Source: Ruminococcus sp.
Lineage (GTDB): Bacteria; Bacillota; Clostridia; Oscillospirales; Ruminococcaceae
Length of the DNA stretch: 64,000 nt
NCBI GenBank assembly: GCA_017484095.1
Contig: JAFUTU010000054.1
Span: 1-64,000 of the forward strand
Direction: 5' to 3'
The notes beneath the pieces are model-generated. The model saw nothing but the letters and a program-made list of their open reading frames with translations. It searched no databases and was not told the origin of the DNA. The position numbers were made by a program, and so were the translations under genes. This document shows positions 17,079 to 27,976 of the stretch, piece by piece. Each line of letters opens with the position of its first letter. Position 1 is the first letter of the stretch.

Positions 17079-18116
17079 ATGAGTGGCGTAAGAGCTGTAA
17101 AAGTTGGCAATTATGTGCTGGACGGTGAGCATATATATATTCAGTCGATGCTGAACACTTCGGCGCAAGATATCGAAGGGTCGGTAAGGCAGGCAACAGA
17201 GCTTGAAAAGGCAGGCTGTGAGATAATAAGAGCTGCTATTCCCGATATGGAGGCGGTGAAGCTTATCCCTGCGATAAAGGAAAAGATAAGCGTTCCGCTG
17301 GTAGCAGACATTCATTTTGATCACAGGCTGGCGCTGGCGGCAGCTGAGGCAGGTATCGACAAGATAAGGATAAACCCGGGAAATATAGGCTCTAAGGACA
17401 GGGTGAAGGCAGTTGTTGATGAATGCAGAAAAAGGCACATACCGATAAGGATCGGTGTTAACGGCGGTTCTCTTGAAAAGGAGCTGCTTGAAAAGTACGG
17501 ATCTCCGACGCCTGAGGCACTGGTCGAAAGTGCTATGGGGCACGTAAAGATACTGGAGGAGCTTGATTTTGAGGATATTGTTATCTCGATAAAATCATCA
17601 GATGTACCTACAATGATAAAGGCTTACAGGCTGTGCCGAGATGTGTGTGATTATCCGCTTCATCTTGGTGTTACCGAGGCAGGTACAGAGCGAATGGGGA
17701 TCATAAAGTCTGCGGCAGGTATAGGGTCGCTGCTTTGTGACGGGATAGGCGAGACGATCAGAGTCAGCCTGACCGACAACCCCGTCAAGGAGGTATATGC
17801 GGCAAAGGATATACTTAAAGCTATCGGCAGGGGAAGCGGAGTGCAGATAGTTTCGTGCCCCACCTGCGGAAGAACTCAGATAGATCTGATAGGGCTTGCA
17901 AACAAGGTTGAGGAAGCTACTAGAGGGCTTGACAAGAACATAAAGATAGCAGTTATGGGCTGCATCGTGAACGGTATCGGAGAGGGGAAGGAAGCTGATA
18001 TCGGCATTGCAGGAGGAAACGGAAAGGCTGTTATCTTCAAAAAGGGTGAACAGCTTTGCATCGTCAAGGAGGAGGACGCTCTTTCGGCGCTGCTGGCAGA
18101 GATACAAAAGATATAA
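17079..18116 (+). CDS. ispG: 4-hydroxy-3-methylbut-2-enyl diphosphate synthase
   Basis: 345 residues, the short bacterial form. It is an iron-sulfur enzyme that converts MEcPP to HMBPP in the MEP pathway. The TIM-barrel part starts VKVGNYVLDGEHIYIQSM. The cluster cysteines are in VSCPTCGRTQ near residue 260 and VMGCIVNGIGEG near residue 293. It follows rseP by 31 bases and completes the dxr-rseP-ispG trio. Confidence 0.96.
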   Translation: MSGVRAVKVGNYVLDGEHIYIQSMLNTSAQDIEGSVRQATELEKAGCEIIRAAIPDMEAVKLIPAIKEKISVPLVADIHFDHRLALAAAEAGIDKIRINPGNIGSKDRVKAVVDECRKRHIPIRIGVNGGSLEKELLEKYGSPTPEALVESAMGHVKILEELDFEDIVISIKSSDVPTMIKAYRLCRDVCDYPLHLGVTEAGTERMGIIKSAAGIGSLLCDGIGETIRVSLTDNPVKEVYAAKDILKAIGRGSGVQIVSCPTCGRTQIDLIGLANKVEEATRGLDKNIKIAVMGCIVNGIGEGKEADIGIAGGNGKAVIFKKGEQLCIVKEEDALSALLAEIQKI

Positions 18117-18140
18117 TACTATTACCAAGGACAGATATAA

Positions 18141-21100
18141 ATGAATGAACAGACAATAGCCATGCTCTTTGAGCAGTATCAGGAGCTGATACCGAGAGAG
18201 CTTGAGAACGGGCGGATACTTCGCCTAGAAATATATGAGGACGGCAGCGGGCTTTGCATAACTGCTGCATTTGACGAGCTTGTTTCATACGATGCGGTCA
18301 TCAAGCTGCAGGAGGATATGAAAAGGGCGCTTGAGGTGCAGAGGTTCATACTTAATGTGAAGTATGCGCCCGATCTGCTGAGTGCGGATTATTTTCCCGA
18401 GATATGCAAATTTTTAAAGGGCAGATGCCCTATGGTGAACGGCTTTTTCAACGATGCCGCTGCACGTATCGAGGGGACGGACTTTATCGTTGAGCTCAGG
18501 CACGGCGGTGAGAAGCTGCTTGAAAGAGGAGGAGTGTACACTGCCTTCCCGAAGGTGATAAAGGAACTGTTCTCAACTTTTGTTACACTGAAGCTCGAAG
18601 GTATATTGGAGACAGACGAGGAAGCTCACGACAGAATGATGCGCGAGGCGCTCGATGCTATGCCTGTTACTAAAAAGATGCAGGAGGAGGCTAAAAAGCC
18701 TGCGGCTGCTGCGAGCAAAAAGGACTCTGAGAAGGTAGAGTTCAGGACTTGCTCGGTAGACTTCAGGAGGCTCTCACTATTGTGTGAGAACTCGGCTGTG
18801 CTTATGGGTGCGCCGATAAGCTCTGAGGCTGAGGTCACAAAAATGACAGATGCGAAAGAGAACGGCGAGAAGATAACTGTTTGGGGCGATGTGTTCTCAA
18901 AGCCTGAATCGAGAGAGACGAAAAACGGTATGCTGATAGCAACGTTTTTTGTCACTGACTATACGTCTTCGTTTGCAGTCAAGCTGCTGGGCTCTGCGAA
19001 AGCATACAGAAATTCCAAGAATCTGAAAAAAGCAGTGCTCGAAGAGATGCTCAATTCCTACATAAAGCAGGGGGCAACTCTTCTGATGAGCGGAACTCTG
19101 GAGGAGGACAGCTACGACCACAACATATATTTTATGCCCGAAACTATAATGGCAGTCAAGCGTGAGCAGGAAAAGGATACCTGTGAGCAGAAGAGAGTTG
19201 AGCTCCACTGCCACACGAATATGTCTCAGATGGATGCGATGACGCCGGCATCAAAGCTTGTGAACAAGGCGTTCGGCTGGGGCCACAGAGCGATAGCAAT
19301 AACAGATCACGGTTGCGTTCAGGCATTCCCTGAGGCTATGAATACCTGCCGCGGTATCAGAAAGGGCGGCGGAGACTTCAAGATCATCTACGGCGTTGAA
19401 GCCTATGAGGTCAATAACGATGAGCGCATTTTCAAGGGAGTTGACAGGCGCGCACTGACTGACGAGATCATATGCTTTGATCTTGAAACTACAGGCACCG
19501 ACCCCGAAAAGGACAGGATAATAGAGATAGGTGCGGTCAAGCTCAGAGGGCTTGAGATAGTTGATACTCTCGATATACTTGTTGATCCTGAGGGACCGAT
19601 ACCTGAGTTTATATCTAAGCTTACAGGGATAAGCGATGATATGGTAAAGGGTGCCGAGAGTGAAGAAAATGCTATAAGAAGGTTTGTTGCGTTCTGCGGT
19701 GACAGGCCTGTGCTCGTTGCGCACAATTCACGGTTTGACACAGGCTTTATCTCAGTGGTCATAGCAAAGTACGGCATTGATTTCAGTTACTCACAGGTGG
19801 ATACCGTGCCGATGTCACAGATAATGCTGCCTAATCTTAAAAAGCACAAGCTCAATGTTGTGGCAGAGCATTTCGGCTTCGGTGACTTCAATCATCACAG
19901 GGGCGGAGATGACGCCGAGACGCTTGCAAAGATATTTATTGAGCTTTCCAAGATGCTGATGGAGCAGTATCCACTCATAAGGGTAACTGTGGACAAGCTA
20001 AATTCACTGCTTGCCGATGAGGACGATGTGCTTTCAAAGCCGACCTATCATCAGATAATACTTGTGAGAAACAATACCGGTCTTAAAAATCTGTACAAGC
20101 TCATATCAATGTCTAACCTTGATTATTTCAAGAGAAGACCGAGGATACCAAAGTCGATGCTGGCAAGGCACCGTGAGGGGCTTATCGTCGGCAGTGCCTG
20201 CTCACAGGGAGAGCTTTTCATGGCGATAATGGAGAAAAAGCCCTGGGAGGAGCTTTTGCAGATAGCAGACTTTTACGATTATCTTGAGATACAGCCTATC
20301 GGTAATAACGGCTATATGCTCAGGGAAAATATAGTTAACTCAAAAGAAGAGCTGCAAAACTTCAACAGAACCGTCGTTAAGCTTGCTGACGAGCTGGGAA
20401 AGCCTGTGTGTGCGACGGGTGACGTTCATTTTATGGACAAGACCGATGCGGCATACAGAGCAGTTATTCAGGATTCTATGGGATTTGCTGACTGTGACAA
20501 GCAGCCGCCTCTTTATCTGAAAACCACACAGGAGATGCTGGAGGAGTTTTCATATCTGGGAGAGGATAAGGCTTTTGAGGTTGTGGTTACTAACCCGAAC
20601 AAGTTTGCGGATATGGTTGACCCCGATGTCAAGGCTTTCCCTGACGGTACCTACACACCGTTTATCGAGGGCTCGATCTATCAGCTGCAGATAATCTGCT
20701 GGAGAAAATGCTGCGAGATATACGGTGACTGTGACCCCGACACTATCGAAGTGCCTGAGGGCGAGGACGTTGATGTTTCACAGTATTTTGAGGGACATAT
20801 ACCCGATATAGTTTTCCAAAGGCTCAAAAGAGAGCTCGCATCAATAATCAAGCACGGCTTTGCGGTGCTTTATATGATATCACAGAAGCTGGTCGCAAAT
20901 TCAAATGAGAACGGTTATCAGGTCGGCTCGCGTGGTTCGGTCGGTTCATCGTTCGTAGCTTCGATGTCAGGCATTTCTGAGGTAAATCCTCTGATGCCGC
21001 ATTATGTATGCAAAAAGTGTCATCACAGCGAATTTATAACTGACGGTTTGGTGGGTTCGGGCTTTGACCTGCCACCGAAGAACTGTCCCGTCTGCGGAGA

Positions 21101-22622
21101 GGATATGCACAGAGACGGTCACGACATACCGTTTGAAACGTTCCTGGGCTTTGACGGAGACAAGGCACCTGATATAGACCTCAACTTCTCGGGAGATTAT
21201 CAGGGCAAGGCTCACCGTTATACAGAAGAGCTGTTCGGTGCGGATCATGTGTTCAAGGCGGGAACTATAGGTGCTGTTCAGGAAAAAACAGCATTCGGTT
21301 ATGTTATGAAATATCTTGAAAAGAGAAAGCCTGACCCAGATGCACCGCTCAGAGTTTCAAAGGCGGAGATCGAAAGGCTGAAGCTTGGCTGCTGCGGTAT
21401 CAAGAGGACGACCTCTCAGCACCCGGGCGGAATGGTCGTTATACCGGGAGATTATGAGGTGTATGACTTTACGCCTGTGCAGCACCCTGCTGACAAGTCT
21501 GATTCTGACATGGTGACTACGCACTTTGACTTCCGTGCGATGCATGACCTTATACTGAAGCTCGATGAGCTTGGTCATGATAACCCGACAATGTATAAGT
21601 ATCTTGAGGACTTCACGGGAATGGACATAAATGCCTGCCCGATGTCGGACCCTGATGTGTATTCGCTGTTTACATCTCCAAAGGCACTCGGTGTGACCGA
21701 GGAGGATATCCTATGCAAGACGGGAACCTTAGGGATACCCGAAATGGGAACGCCGTTCGTCCGGCAGATGCTGCTTGATGCGAAGCCGAAGAATTTCTCC
21801 GACCTGCTGCAGATATCGGGTCTGTCACACGGAACAGACGTATGGCTCGGTAATGCACAGGAGCTTATCGCTAAGGGCGAGTGCGATATCTCGAACGTTA
21901 TAGGAACGAGAGACAGCATAATGACATACCTTATCTATCACGGTCTGGAACCCAAGAGAGCGTTCAAGATAATGGAGATAACCCGTAAGGGCAAGGCCCC
22001 GAAGGATCTGTCCGATGAAATGAAGCAGGATATGCGCGATCACGGGGTGCCCGAATGGTATATCGAGAGCTGTCTGAAAATAAAGTATATGTTCCCGAAG
22101 GCGCACGCAGCAGCTTATGTTACTGCGGCTATAAGGCTTTGCTGGTTCAAGGTGCATATGCCTATATACTTCTATGCTACATACTTTACCGTAAAGGGCG
22201 GAGACTTTGACGCCGAGAGCGCCGTCAGAGGACGCGACGTTGTAAGGAACAAAATAGAGGAGCTCTCATCAAAGTCGAAGGACGAGCTTTCAGGCAAGGA
22301 ATCTGATGTGCTTGATATGCTTATGATAGAGAATGAGATGCTTTGCAGGGGGCTGACCTTCCTGCCTGTTGATATTGCTAAGTCTCACGCAAAGATATTC
22401 CGCGTTGAAGACGGGGACAAACTAAGGCTGCCGTTTGTGGCGCTTGACGGCGTTGGCGACAGCGCTGCCCAGAGCATTTATGAGAAGGCTCAGAACGGAG
22501 ACTTTATCTCAATAGAGGAATTCCAGCAGCAAAGCGGAGTTTCCAGCGCAGTAATAGATACGCTTGAGAGGTGCGGCGCTTTCGGTGATATGCCCAAAAC
22601 TAATCAAATTTCGCTGTTCTGA
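18141..22622 (+). CDS. polC: DNA polymerase III alpha subunit, PolC type
   Basis: 1493 residues, the main replicase of low-GC Gram-positives. In order: an N-terminal domain, an OB fold near residues 240-340, a PHP domain split by the exonuclease ([13 protein letters not shown] near 353), a 3'-5' proofreading exonuclease ([19 protein letters not shown] near 446, [11 protein letters not shown] near 532), a zinc finger (CKKC ... CPVC near 955-985), and the polymerase active site [15 protein letters not shown] near 1005. The extreme C-terminus QISLF is a beta-clamp-binding motif. Last gene of the pyrH operon. Confidence 0.98.
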   Translation: MNEQTIAMLFEQYQELIPRELENGRILRLEIYEDGSGLCITAAFDELVSYDAVIKLQEDMKRALEVQRFILNVKYAPDLLSADYFPEICKFLKGRCPMVNGFFNDAAARIEGTDFIVELRHGGEKLLERGGVYTAFPKVIKELFSTFVTLKLEGILETDEEAHDRMMREALDAMPVTKKMQEEAKKPAAAASKKDSEKVEFRTCSVDFRRLSLLCENSAVLMGAPISSEAEVTKMTDAKENGEKITVWGDVFSKPESRETKNGMLIATFFVTDYTSSFAVKLLGSAKAYRNSKNLKKAVLEEMLNSYIKQGATLLMSGTLEEDSYDHNIYFMPETIMAVKREQEKDTCEQKRVELHCHTNMSQMDAMTPASKLVNKAFGWGHRAIAITDHGCVQAFPEAMNTCRGIRKGGGDFKIIYGVEAYEVNNDERIFKGVDRRALTDEIICFDLETTGTDPEKDRIIEIGAVKLRGLEIVDTLDILVDPEGPIPEFISKLTGISDDMVKGAESEENAIRRFVAFCGDRPVLVAHNSRFDTGFISVVIAKYGIDFSYSQVDTVPMSQIMLPNLKKHKLNVVAEHFGFGDFNHHRGGDDAETLAKIFIELSKMLMEQYPLIRVTVDKLNSLLADEDDVLSKPTYHQIILVRNNTGLKNLYKLISMSNLDYFKRRPRIPKSMLARHREGLIVGSACSQGELFMAIMEKKPWEELLQIADFYDYLEIQPIGNNGYMLRENIVNSKEELQNFNRTVVKLADELGKPVCATGDVHFMDKTDAAYRAVIQDSMGFADCDKQPPLYLKTTQEMLEEFSYLGEDKAFEVVVTNPNKFADMVDPDVKAFPDGTYTPFIEGSIYQLQIICWRKCCEIYGDCDPDTIEVPEGEDVDVSQYFEGHIPDIVFQRLKRELASIIKHGFAVLYMISQKLVANSNENGYQVGSRGSVGSSFVASMSGISEVNPLMPHYVCKKCHHSEFITDGLVGSGFDLPPKNCPVCGEDMHRDGHDIPFETFLGFDGDKAPDIDLNFSGDYQGKAHRYTEELFGADHVFKAGTIGAVQEKTAFGYVMKYLEKRKPDPDAPLRVSKAEIERLKLGCCGIKRTTSQHPGGMVVIPGDYEVYDFTPVQHPADKSDSDMVTTHFDFRAMHDLILKLDELGHDNPTMYKYLEDFTGMDINACPMSDPDVYSLFTSPKALGVTEEDILCKTGTLGIPEMGTPFVRQMLLDAKPKNFSDLLQISGLSHGTDVWLGNAQELIAKGECDISNVIGTRDSIMTYLIYHGLEPKRAFKIMEITRKGKAPKDLSDEMKQDMRDHGVPEWYIESCLKIKYMFPKAHAAAYVTAAIRLCWFKVHMPIYFYATYFTVKGGDFDAESAVRGRDVVRNKIEELSSKSKDELSGKESDVLDMLMIENEMLCRGLTFLPVDIAKSHAKIFRVEDGDKLRLPFVALDGVGDSAAQSIYEKAQNGDFISIEEFQQQSGVSSAVIDTLERCGAFGDMPKTNQISLF

Positions 22623-22665
22623 CAGTGAAAAGCGCCAAAAATCTGCGAGAGGTGCGTCGGCACTG

Positions 22666-22694
22666 TTGACAAGGGAATAAAAATGTGGTATCAT
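22666..22694 (+). promoter_or_regulatory. his operon promoter
   Basis: TTGACA, 17 bases, TATCAT, just after polC. The leader is only about 57 bases, too short for a T-box. Confidence 0.8.
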
Positions 22695-22730
22695 GCTACT
22701 ATGATACTATAGTAGCACTTTACTATGATA
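22689..22730 (+). promoter_or_regulatory. Palindrome cluster at the his promoter (candidate operator)
   Basis: Overlapping symmetric elements start at the -10 hexamer: TATCAT/ATGATA (22689-22706), GCTACTAT/ATAGTAGC (22695-22716) and the perfect palindrome TACTATAGTA (22706-22715). TACTATGATA occurs twice, 24 bases apart (22697 and 22721). This suggests cooperative repressor binding over the transcript start. A TrpR-family YerC/HisR repressor, used for his genes in other Firmicutes, is one possibility; no regulator gene is nearby. Confidence 0.55.
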
Positions 22731-22757
22731 AATTAAGCGAAAGCGAAAGGGATCACA

Positions 22758-23957
22758 ATGAAAAGATACGATCTTATAACACCTGAAGGAACAAGAGATC
22801 TGCTGTTTGACGAGTGCCTTGCAAGACGTGAGGTAGAGCATAAGCTGAGCGAGCTGTTCTCGGGGTCGGGATACAGTGAGGTAGTAACGCCCGGAATAGA
22901 GTTTTACGATGTGTTCAGCGGAAGCTCACGCAATTTCAGGCAGGAGAACCTATACAAGATGACGGACTCGAAAGGGCGGCTGATAGTTATGCGCCCCGAT
23001 TCGACTATACCGATAGCAAGACTGGTGGCAACAAGGCTGAAGGACGCAGAGCTGCCTTTGAGGCTGTTCTACAATCAGAGCATTTTTGAGAACAACGCTC
23101 TTTTAAAGGGCAGGTCTGACGAGAATGTTCAGGCAGGTATAGAGCTTATTGGCGGTGAGAACAGCAAGAGGGCTGACTATGAGGTGCTCTGCACGGCGGT
23201 CGAGGCACTTTCGGAGTTTGACAGGGATAATTTCAGGCTCGAGCTCGGACATATAGGATATTTTAAAGAGCTGGTCGCAAAGCTTGATGTTGATGAGGGC
23301 GTGCGCGAGGATATCAGAATGCTGATATCGACCAAGAACTATCCTGCACTGAATGATCTGCTGGCAGAGGTAGGCGAGAGCCCCGTGACAAATGCTTTGA
23401 AGCAGCTGCCCGCACTGTTCGGCGGTGCAGAGGTGTTCGATAAGGCTGCTGAGATATACACTGATGATAAGATAACAGGTATCCTTTATAACCTCAGGGA
23501 GGAATACGAGAGACTTTCAAAGCTCGGTTACGAGGGCAAGATATCGGTCGATCTCGGTATTGTCAGCCATACGGCTTACTATACGGGTATAGTTTTCAAG
23601 GGCTATCTTTCTGAGATAGGGCAGGCAGTGCTTAAGGGCGGCCGCTATGACGGACTTATCGGCGAATTCGGAAAGGAATGTACGGCAGTAGGCTTCGGAA
23701 TAAATGTCGGAGCAGTAGCACGACATCTTACGAGGATAGGCGAAAGGTTTGAGCTGAAGGTGCCCGATGCGATAGTATACGGCGAAAAAGGTCATGTGGT
23801 AGAAGCCATAAGCTACGCTCAGAAGCTCGTCAAGGACGGAGCAGTGGTCGAGAATTCACTTTTCAATACCTATGACGAAACTGTTGAATATGCAAAAAGA
23901 CGCGGCATAAAAAAGATTATCAGGGTCGCCGAGGAGATCGGCGAGACCGAGATATGA
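22758..23957 (+). CDS. hisZ: ATP phosphoribosyltransferase regulatory subunit
   Basis: 399 residues, a histidyl-tRNA-synthetase paralogue without the anticodon domain function. It is needed for the short form of HisG, which follows. Class II synthetase-like motifs are PEGTRDLLFDECLARR at the start, MRPDSTIPIARLVA near residue 76, and GGRYDGLIGEFGKECTAVGFG near residue 295. It has its own start region with a palindrome-rich promoter and opens the his operon. Confidence 0.95.
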   Translation: MKRYDLITPEGTRDLLFDECLARREVEHKLSELFSGSGYSEVVTPGIEFYDVFSGSSRNFRQENLYKMTDSKGRLIVMRPDSTIPIARLVATRLKDAELPLRLFYNQSIFENNALLKGRSDENVQAGIELIGGENSKRADYEVLCTAVEALSEFDRDNFRLELGHIGYFKELVAKLDVDEGVREDIRMLISTKNYPALNDLLAEVGESPVTNALKQLPALFGGAEVFDKAAEIYTDDKITGILYNLREEYERLSKLGYEGKISVDLGIVSHTAYYTGIVFKGYLSEIGQAVLKGGRYDGLIGEFGKECTAVGFGINVGAVARHLTRIGERFELKVPDAIVYGEKGHVVEAISYAQKLVKDGAVVENSLFNTYDETVEYAKRRGIKKIIRVAEEIGETEI

Positions 23958-23980
23958 GCTGCTGTAAGGAGATCTGACAG

Positions 23981-24622
23981 ATGAATAAACCGCTTAGGAT
24001 AGCCCTCACAAAGGGCAGACTTGAAAAAGATACGGTCGGGCTGCTTGAAAAAATAGGGTTTGACTGTACGGCTGTGCGTGAAAAGGGCAGAAAGCTGATA
24101 CTGCCTGTTGAGGACGCTAATGCCGAGGTAGTGCTCGCTAAGGCAAATGATGTTATAACCTATGTAGAGCACGGTGTTTGTGATATGGGCGTTGTAGGCA
24201 AGGACACCATTATGGAGATGCAGGGAAAGTTCTTTGAAATGGTAGACCTTGGCTTCGGAAGGTGCAAGTTTGCGCTGGCTGTAAAAAAGGGAAGCGACTT
24301 TTACGGCGGCTTCGGGGTTAAGACCGTTGCAACGAAATATCCGAATATCACAAGAAAGTTCTTTGAAGACAAGGGCATGGACGTTGAGATAATCAAGATC
24401 GAGGGCTCTGTTGAGCTGGCACCGCTTCTGGCGCTGGCAGACGGTATCGTTGATATAGTTGAGACAGGTACCACACTTAAAGAGAACGGACTTGAGGTGA
24501 TAGAGGACGTTTGTCCGATATCGGCGAGGCTGATAGTTAATATGGTAAGTTTAAAGCTCAGGCAGAAAGAGATAGAGGATTTTGTTGAGCTGATAGAGAA
24601 AAATCTGGAAAGGAAAGCTTAA
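23981..24622 (+). CDS. hisG: ATP phosphoribosyltransferase, short form
   Basis: 213 residues, the short HisG that needs HisZ. First step of histidine synthesis: ATP plus PRPP gives phosphoribosyl-ATP. LRIALTKGRLEKDTVGLLEK is at the N-terminus; VEHGVCDMGVVGKDT lies near residue 63, and the PRPP loop DIVETGTTLKENGLEV near residue 156. The C-terminal histidine-sensing domain is absent, as expected for this form. Strong AAGGAG site; one base before hisD. Confidence 0.97.
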   Translation: MNKPLRIALTKGRLEKDTVGLLEKIGFDCTAVREKGRKLILPVEDANAEVVLAKANDVITYVEHGVCDMGVVGKDTIMEMQGKFFEMVDLGFGRCKFALAVKKGSDFYGGFGVKTVATKYPNITRKFFEDKGMDVEIIKIEGSVELAPLLALADGIVDIVETGTTLKENGLEVIEDVCPISARLIVNMVSLKLRQKEIEDFVELIEKNLERKA

Positions 24623-24623
24623 A

Positions 24624-25919
24624 ATGATAGACATAAAAAAGATATATGTCAACGGCAGCGATGAGGTAGAGTTTTTCAAGCAGCTCGAAAAGAGAAGCGG
24701 AGAGACAGACAAGAAAGTGACTGCTGTTGTAAATGAGATAATCGAAAATGTAAAGGAAAACGGAGACAGTGCAGTAAAGGCTTATACCGAAAAGTTTGAC
24801 GGAAAGCTGCCCGAATACTATGAGGTGCCGAGAGAGGTCATAAATGACGCTCTTACCGAGGCTGACCCGAGATTTGTGGATGCACTGCTCAATGCTATCG
24901 CAAACATAACCGACTTTCACCAGAGACAGAAGTCTCAGAGCTTTGTAAATGCAAGGGCTGACGGCTGTGTGATGGGTCAGAAGGTAAGGGGACTTAACCG
25001 TGTAGGACTTTATGTGCCGGGCGGTACGGCTGCTTATCCTTCATCGGTGCTGATGAATGCGGTGCCTGCAAAGATAGCGGGGGTAAATGAGATAATTATG
25101 GTAACACCCCCTTTGAAGGACGGTACCCCCAACAAGGATATTCTTGTGGCGGCTGCTCTTTGCGGTGTTGACAGGGTGTTTATGTCGGGCGGAGCACAGG
25201 CTATCGCGGCGCTGGCTTACGGCACTGAGGAGATACCTAAGGTCGACAAGATCGTAGGCCCCGGAAACATCTATGTGGCAACTGCCAAGAAGCTTCTTTA
25301 CGGAACTGTGGATATTGATATGGTCGCAGGCCCCAGTGAGATACTGGTAATGGCTGATGATACGGCAGAGCCTAAATTCGTGGCGGCTGACCTTATGTCT
25401 CAGGCAGAGCATGATGTGCTGGCGTCTGCTATTCTGGTAACAACAAGCGAGAGAGTGGCAGATGAGACGATAAAAGAGATAGACAGGCAGATGCAGTATC
25501 TTGAGAGAAAAGAGATCATTGAAAAGTCGCTGACAAACTACGGCGCTGTGATGATCTGTGAGACAGCAGATCAGGCTGTTGAGATGGCTAACCGCTGTGC
25601 TCCAGAGCACCTTGAGGTGTTGTTCGAGAATCCGATGGAGTATGTCGGAAGGCTCGATAATGCAGGTTCTGTGTTCCTTGGTTCTTATGCTTCGGAACCG
25701 CTGGGCGACTATTATGCAGGACCTAATCACGTTCTTCCTACAAGCGGAACTGCAAGGTTCTTCTCACCTCTGGGAGTGAACAGCTTCGAGAAGCGTTCAA
25801 GCTTTATTTACTATACGGAGGACGCACTTAGGGAGGCTAAGGACGATATAGTTCTGGTAGCTGAGAGAGAGGGTCTGACGGCTCACGCAAATGCTATCAA
25901 GGTAAGGTTCGAGGACTGA
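24624..25919 (+). CDS. hisD: Histidinol dehydrogenase
   Basis: 431 residues. It catalyses the last two steps, histidinol to histidine, with NAD+ and zinc. Characteristic pieces are GLYVPGGTAAYPSSVLMNA near residue 128, GPGNIYVATAKKLL near residue 212, and APEHLEVLFENP near residue 327 with the catalytic Glu-His pair. The ribosome site AGGAAAG lies inside the end of hisG, so translation is coupled. Confidence 0.97.
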   Translation: MIDIKKIYVNGSDEVEFFKQLEKRSGETDKKVTAVVNEIIENVKENGDSAVKAYTEKFDGKLPEYYEVPREVINDALTEADPRFVDALLNAIANITDFHQRQKSQSFVNARADGCVMGQKVRGLNRVGLYVPGGTAAYPSSVLMNAVPAKIAGVNEIIMVTPPLKDGTPNKDILVAAALCGVDRVFMSGGAQAIAALAYGTEEIPKVDKIVGPGNIYVATAKKLLYGTVDIDMVAGPSEILVMADDTAEPKFVAADLMSQAEHDVLASAILVTTSERVADETIKEIDRQMQYLERKEIIEKSLTNYGAVMICETADQAVEMANRCAPEHLEVLFENPMEYVGRLDNAGSVFLGSYASEPLGDYYAGPNHVLPTSGTARFFSPLGVNSFEKRSSFIYYTEDALREAKDDIVLVAEREGLTAHANAIKVRFED

Positions 25920-25993
25920 GACACTTTTCGCCGCAGGCGGAAGTTCTGTATAACACGCAATCAAGATCAGAGCATCGATAAGAGGATATTATT

Positions 25994-26572
25994 ATGAGAA
26001 TTTCAGAAATCAAAAGAAAGACCAAGGAGACCGATATCGAGGTGTTTGTAAAGCTCGACGGTGAGGGCAAGGTAAATATCGACACAGGTATCGGCTTTTT
26101 TGACCATATGCTTACTGCTTTCGGCGTTCACAGCGGTATTGACCTCGATGTGAAATGCAAGGGCGATCTTTACGTTGACGGACATCACTCTGTTGAGGAC
26201 GTTGGCATCTGCATAGGAAAGGCATTTGCCGAGGCTCTTGGTGATAAGGGCGGTATAGCTCGCTACGGTTCGGCTTATGTGCCTATGGACGAGGCGCTGT
26301 GCTTTTGTGCGCTTGATATAAGCGGAAGACCGTTTCTGGTATTCAATGCAGACTTCAGTGATGACAGAGTCGGCGAGTTCGATACCTGCCTGACAGAAGA
26401 GTTTTTCAGGGCGTTTGCTTTCAATGCAGGTATAACTCTGCACGTAATGGAGTATTACGGAAAGAACGATCACCACATAATAGAGGCTATGTTCAAGGCT
26501 GTCGCTCACGCGCTTAAAGATGCTATGGCTCAGACAGGCGGCGGAGTGCTTTCTACTAAGGGAGTTTTATAA
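25994..26572 (+). CDS. hisB: Imidazoleglycerol-phosphate dehydratase
   Basis: 192 residues, the monofunctional IGPD without a fused histidinol phosphatase. Manganese-binding histidine motifs are FFDHMLTAFG near residue 36, DGHHSVEDVGI near residue 62, and YYGKNDHHIIEAMFKA near residue 156. The stop and the hisH start overlap in TAATG. Histidinol-phosphate phosphatase (hisN) must be encoded elsewhere. Confidence 0.97.
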   Translation: MRISEIKRKTKETDIEVFVKLDGEGKVNIDTGIGFFDHMLTAFGVHSGIDLDVKCKGDLYVDGHHSVEDVGICIGKAFAEALGDKGGIARYGSAYVPMDEALCFCALDISGRPFLVFNADFSDDRVGEFDTCLTEEFFRAFAFNAGITLHVMEYYGKNDHHIIEAMFKAVAHALKDAMAQTGGGVLSTKGVL

Positions 26573-27177
26573 TGATAGCGATAATCGACTACGGCGCAGG
26601 AAATATTTTTTCGGTAAAAAATGCGCTCGATCATCTGGGATATGAGAGCAATCTAACTGATAAGAAGGATATAATAGCTCAGGCTGATGCGGTCATACTT
26701 CCCGGAGTGGGAGCGTTTCCGTGGGCTATGAATATGCTGGAGCTCAGCGGCCTTGTAGATGTGATAAAGGACGCAGCAGTAACAAAGCCGTTTCTTGGGA
26801 TATGCCTGGGTATGCAGCTGCTGTTCGAGAAAAGCTATGAGTTTGAAGAGAGAAAGGGGCTCGGGCTTATCGAGGGGTATGTTGACAGGATTACCGACCC
26901 CGATCTCATCATACCGCATATGGGCTGGAACAAGCTTGAGATAAACCACCGGTGCAAGCTATTTGACGGCTTAGGAGAAGACGAGTACGTTTATTTCGTA
27001 CATTCATACAAGGCGTTTTGTGATGACAAGAGCTTATATTCCTACTGTGAGTACGGTTCACGAGTGCCTGCGGTGGTAGGCGACGGAAAATACGTTTTCG
27101 GCTGCCAGTTCCACCCTGAGAAGAGCGGACGCACAGGACTGAGGATACTTAAAAACTTTGCGGAGCTAAAGGCATAG
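26572..27177 (+). CDS. hisH: Imidazole glycerol phosphate synthase, glutaminase subunit
   Basis: 201 residues. It is a class I glutamine amidotransferase that feeds ammonia to HisF. The nucleophile is the Cys in LGICLGMQLLFE near residue 80. The His-Glu pair is in CQFHPEKSG near residue 182. The start IAIIDYGAGNIFSVKNAL is typical. In most operons hisA lies between hisH and hisF; here an unrelated methyltransferase occupies that place. Confidence 0.97.
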   Translation: MIAIIDYGAGNIFSVKNALDHLGYESNLTDKKDIIAQADAVILPGVGAFPWAMNMLELSGLVDVIKDAAVTKPFLGICLGMQLLFEKSYEFEERKGLGLIEGYVDRITDPDLIIPHMGWNKLEINHRCKLFDGLGEDEYVYFVHSYKAFCDDKSLYSYCEYGSRVPAVVGDGKYVFGCQFHPEKSGRTGLRILKNFAELKA

Positions 27178-27179
27178 CT

Positions 27180-27965
27180 ATGGAGATCACGAAGAGAGAT
27201 ATTGACGGCGGCAAAGCATTTGACTGGGGAAAAGCATCTGATGATTATGCCAGATACAGAGACATCTACCCCGAACAGTTTTATAAGCTGCTGACAGACA
27301 GAGGACTTTGCATCTCGGGACAGAGAGTGCTGGATATCGGAACGGGCACAGGTGTTATTCCAAGAAATATGTACCGATTCGGCGCTGAATGGGTCGGCGC
27401 GGATATCAGCTCTGAGCAGATCGCTCAGGCAAAGAAACTTTCCGAGGGAATGGATATTGACTATATAGTATCGTCTGCTGAGGGTATTGATCTGCCTGAC
27501 GGAAGCTTTGATGTGATAACTGCCTGTCAGTGCTATTGGTATTTCGATCATAAGGTAACGGCAGAGCTGTTTTCAAGGCTGCTGAAACCAAACGGAAAGC
27601 TTGTGCTGCTGCTTATGGACTGGCTGCCTTTTGAGGACGAGCTGGCAAGAAAGACCGAAGAGCTGGTGCTCAAATACAATCCTGATTGGACGGGTGCGGG
27701 GGAGACCTTCAAGCCGTTATATGTGCCTGAGGAGTACGGCTCCTTCTTTGAGAAGACTGACAGCGCTGAGATCAGGCTGCCTGTGCATTTTACCCGTGAG
27801 AGCTGGAACGGCAGGATAAAGGCGTGCAGAGGTATCGGAGCTTCATCTCTGAGCGAAGAGATGAAGGCTGCATGGGAAAAGGAGCATATAAAGCTTCTGG
27901 AGAATCAGCCTGAGGAATTTGATGTTTTGCATATAGCATCGTTCGCGGTGCTCACCAAGAGATAA
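27180..27965 (+). CDS. Class I SAM-dependent methyltransferase within the his operon
   Basis: 261 residues. The SAM-binding loop [15 protein letters not shown] is near residue 50, followed by an acidic strand end ([11 protein letters not shown]). The motif IV region [14 protein letters not shown] lies near residue 110, and [11 protein letters not shown] near residue 137. It belongs to the methyltransferase-11/25 group seen with ubiE-like and tellurite-resistance-like enzymes. It begins two bases after hisH and ends eleven bases before hisF, so it is co-transcribed. Its substrate is unknown; no histidine-pathway step needs a methyltransferase. Confidence 0.85.
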   Translation: MEITKRDIDGGKAFDWGKASDDYARYRDIYPEQFYKLLTDRGLCISGQRVLDIGTGTGVIPRNMYRFGAEWVGADISSEQIAQAKKLSEGMDIDYIVSSAEGIDLPDGSFDVITACQCYWYFDHKVTAELFSRLLKPNGKLVLLLMDWLPFEDELARKTEELVLKYNPDWTGAGETFKPLYVPEEYGSFFEKTDSAEIRLPVHFTRESWNGRIKACRGIGASSLSEEMKAAWEKEHIKLLENQPEEFDVLHIASFAVLTKR

Positions 27966-27976
27966 GGAGGCATAAA

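Noticed and set aside
22695..22757. T-box or other riboswitch before hisZ
   Set aside because: The leader is only about 57 bases and has no T-box sequence or terminator/antiterminator pair. The symmetry looks like DNA operator sites.
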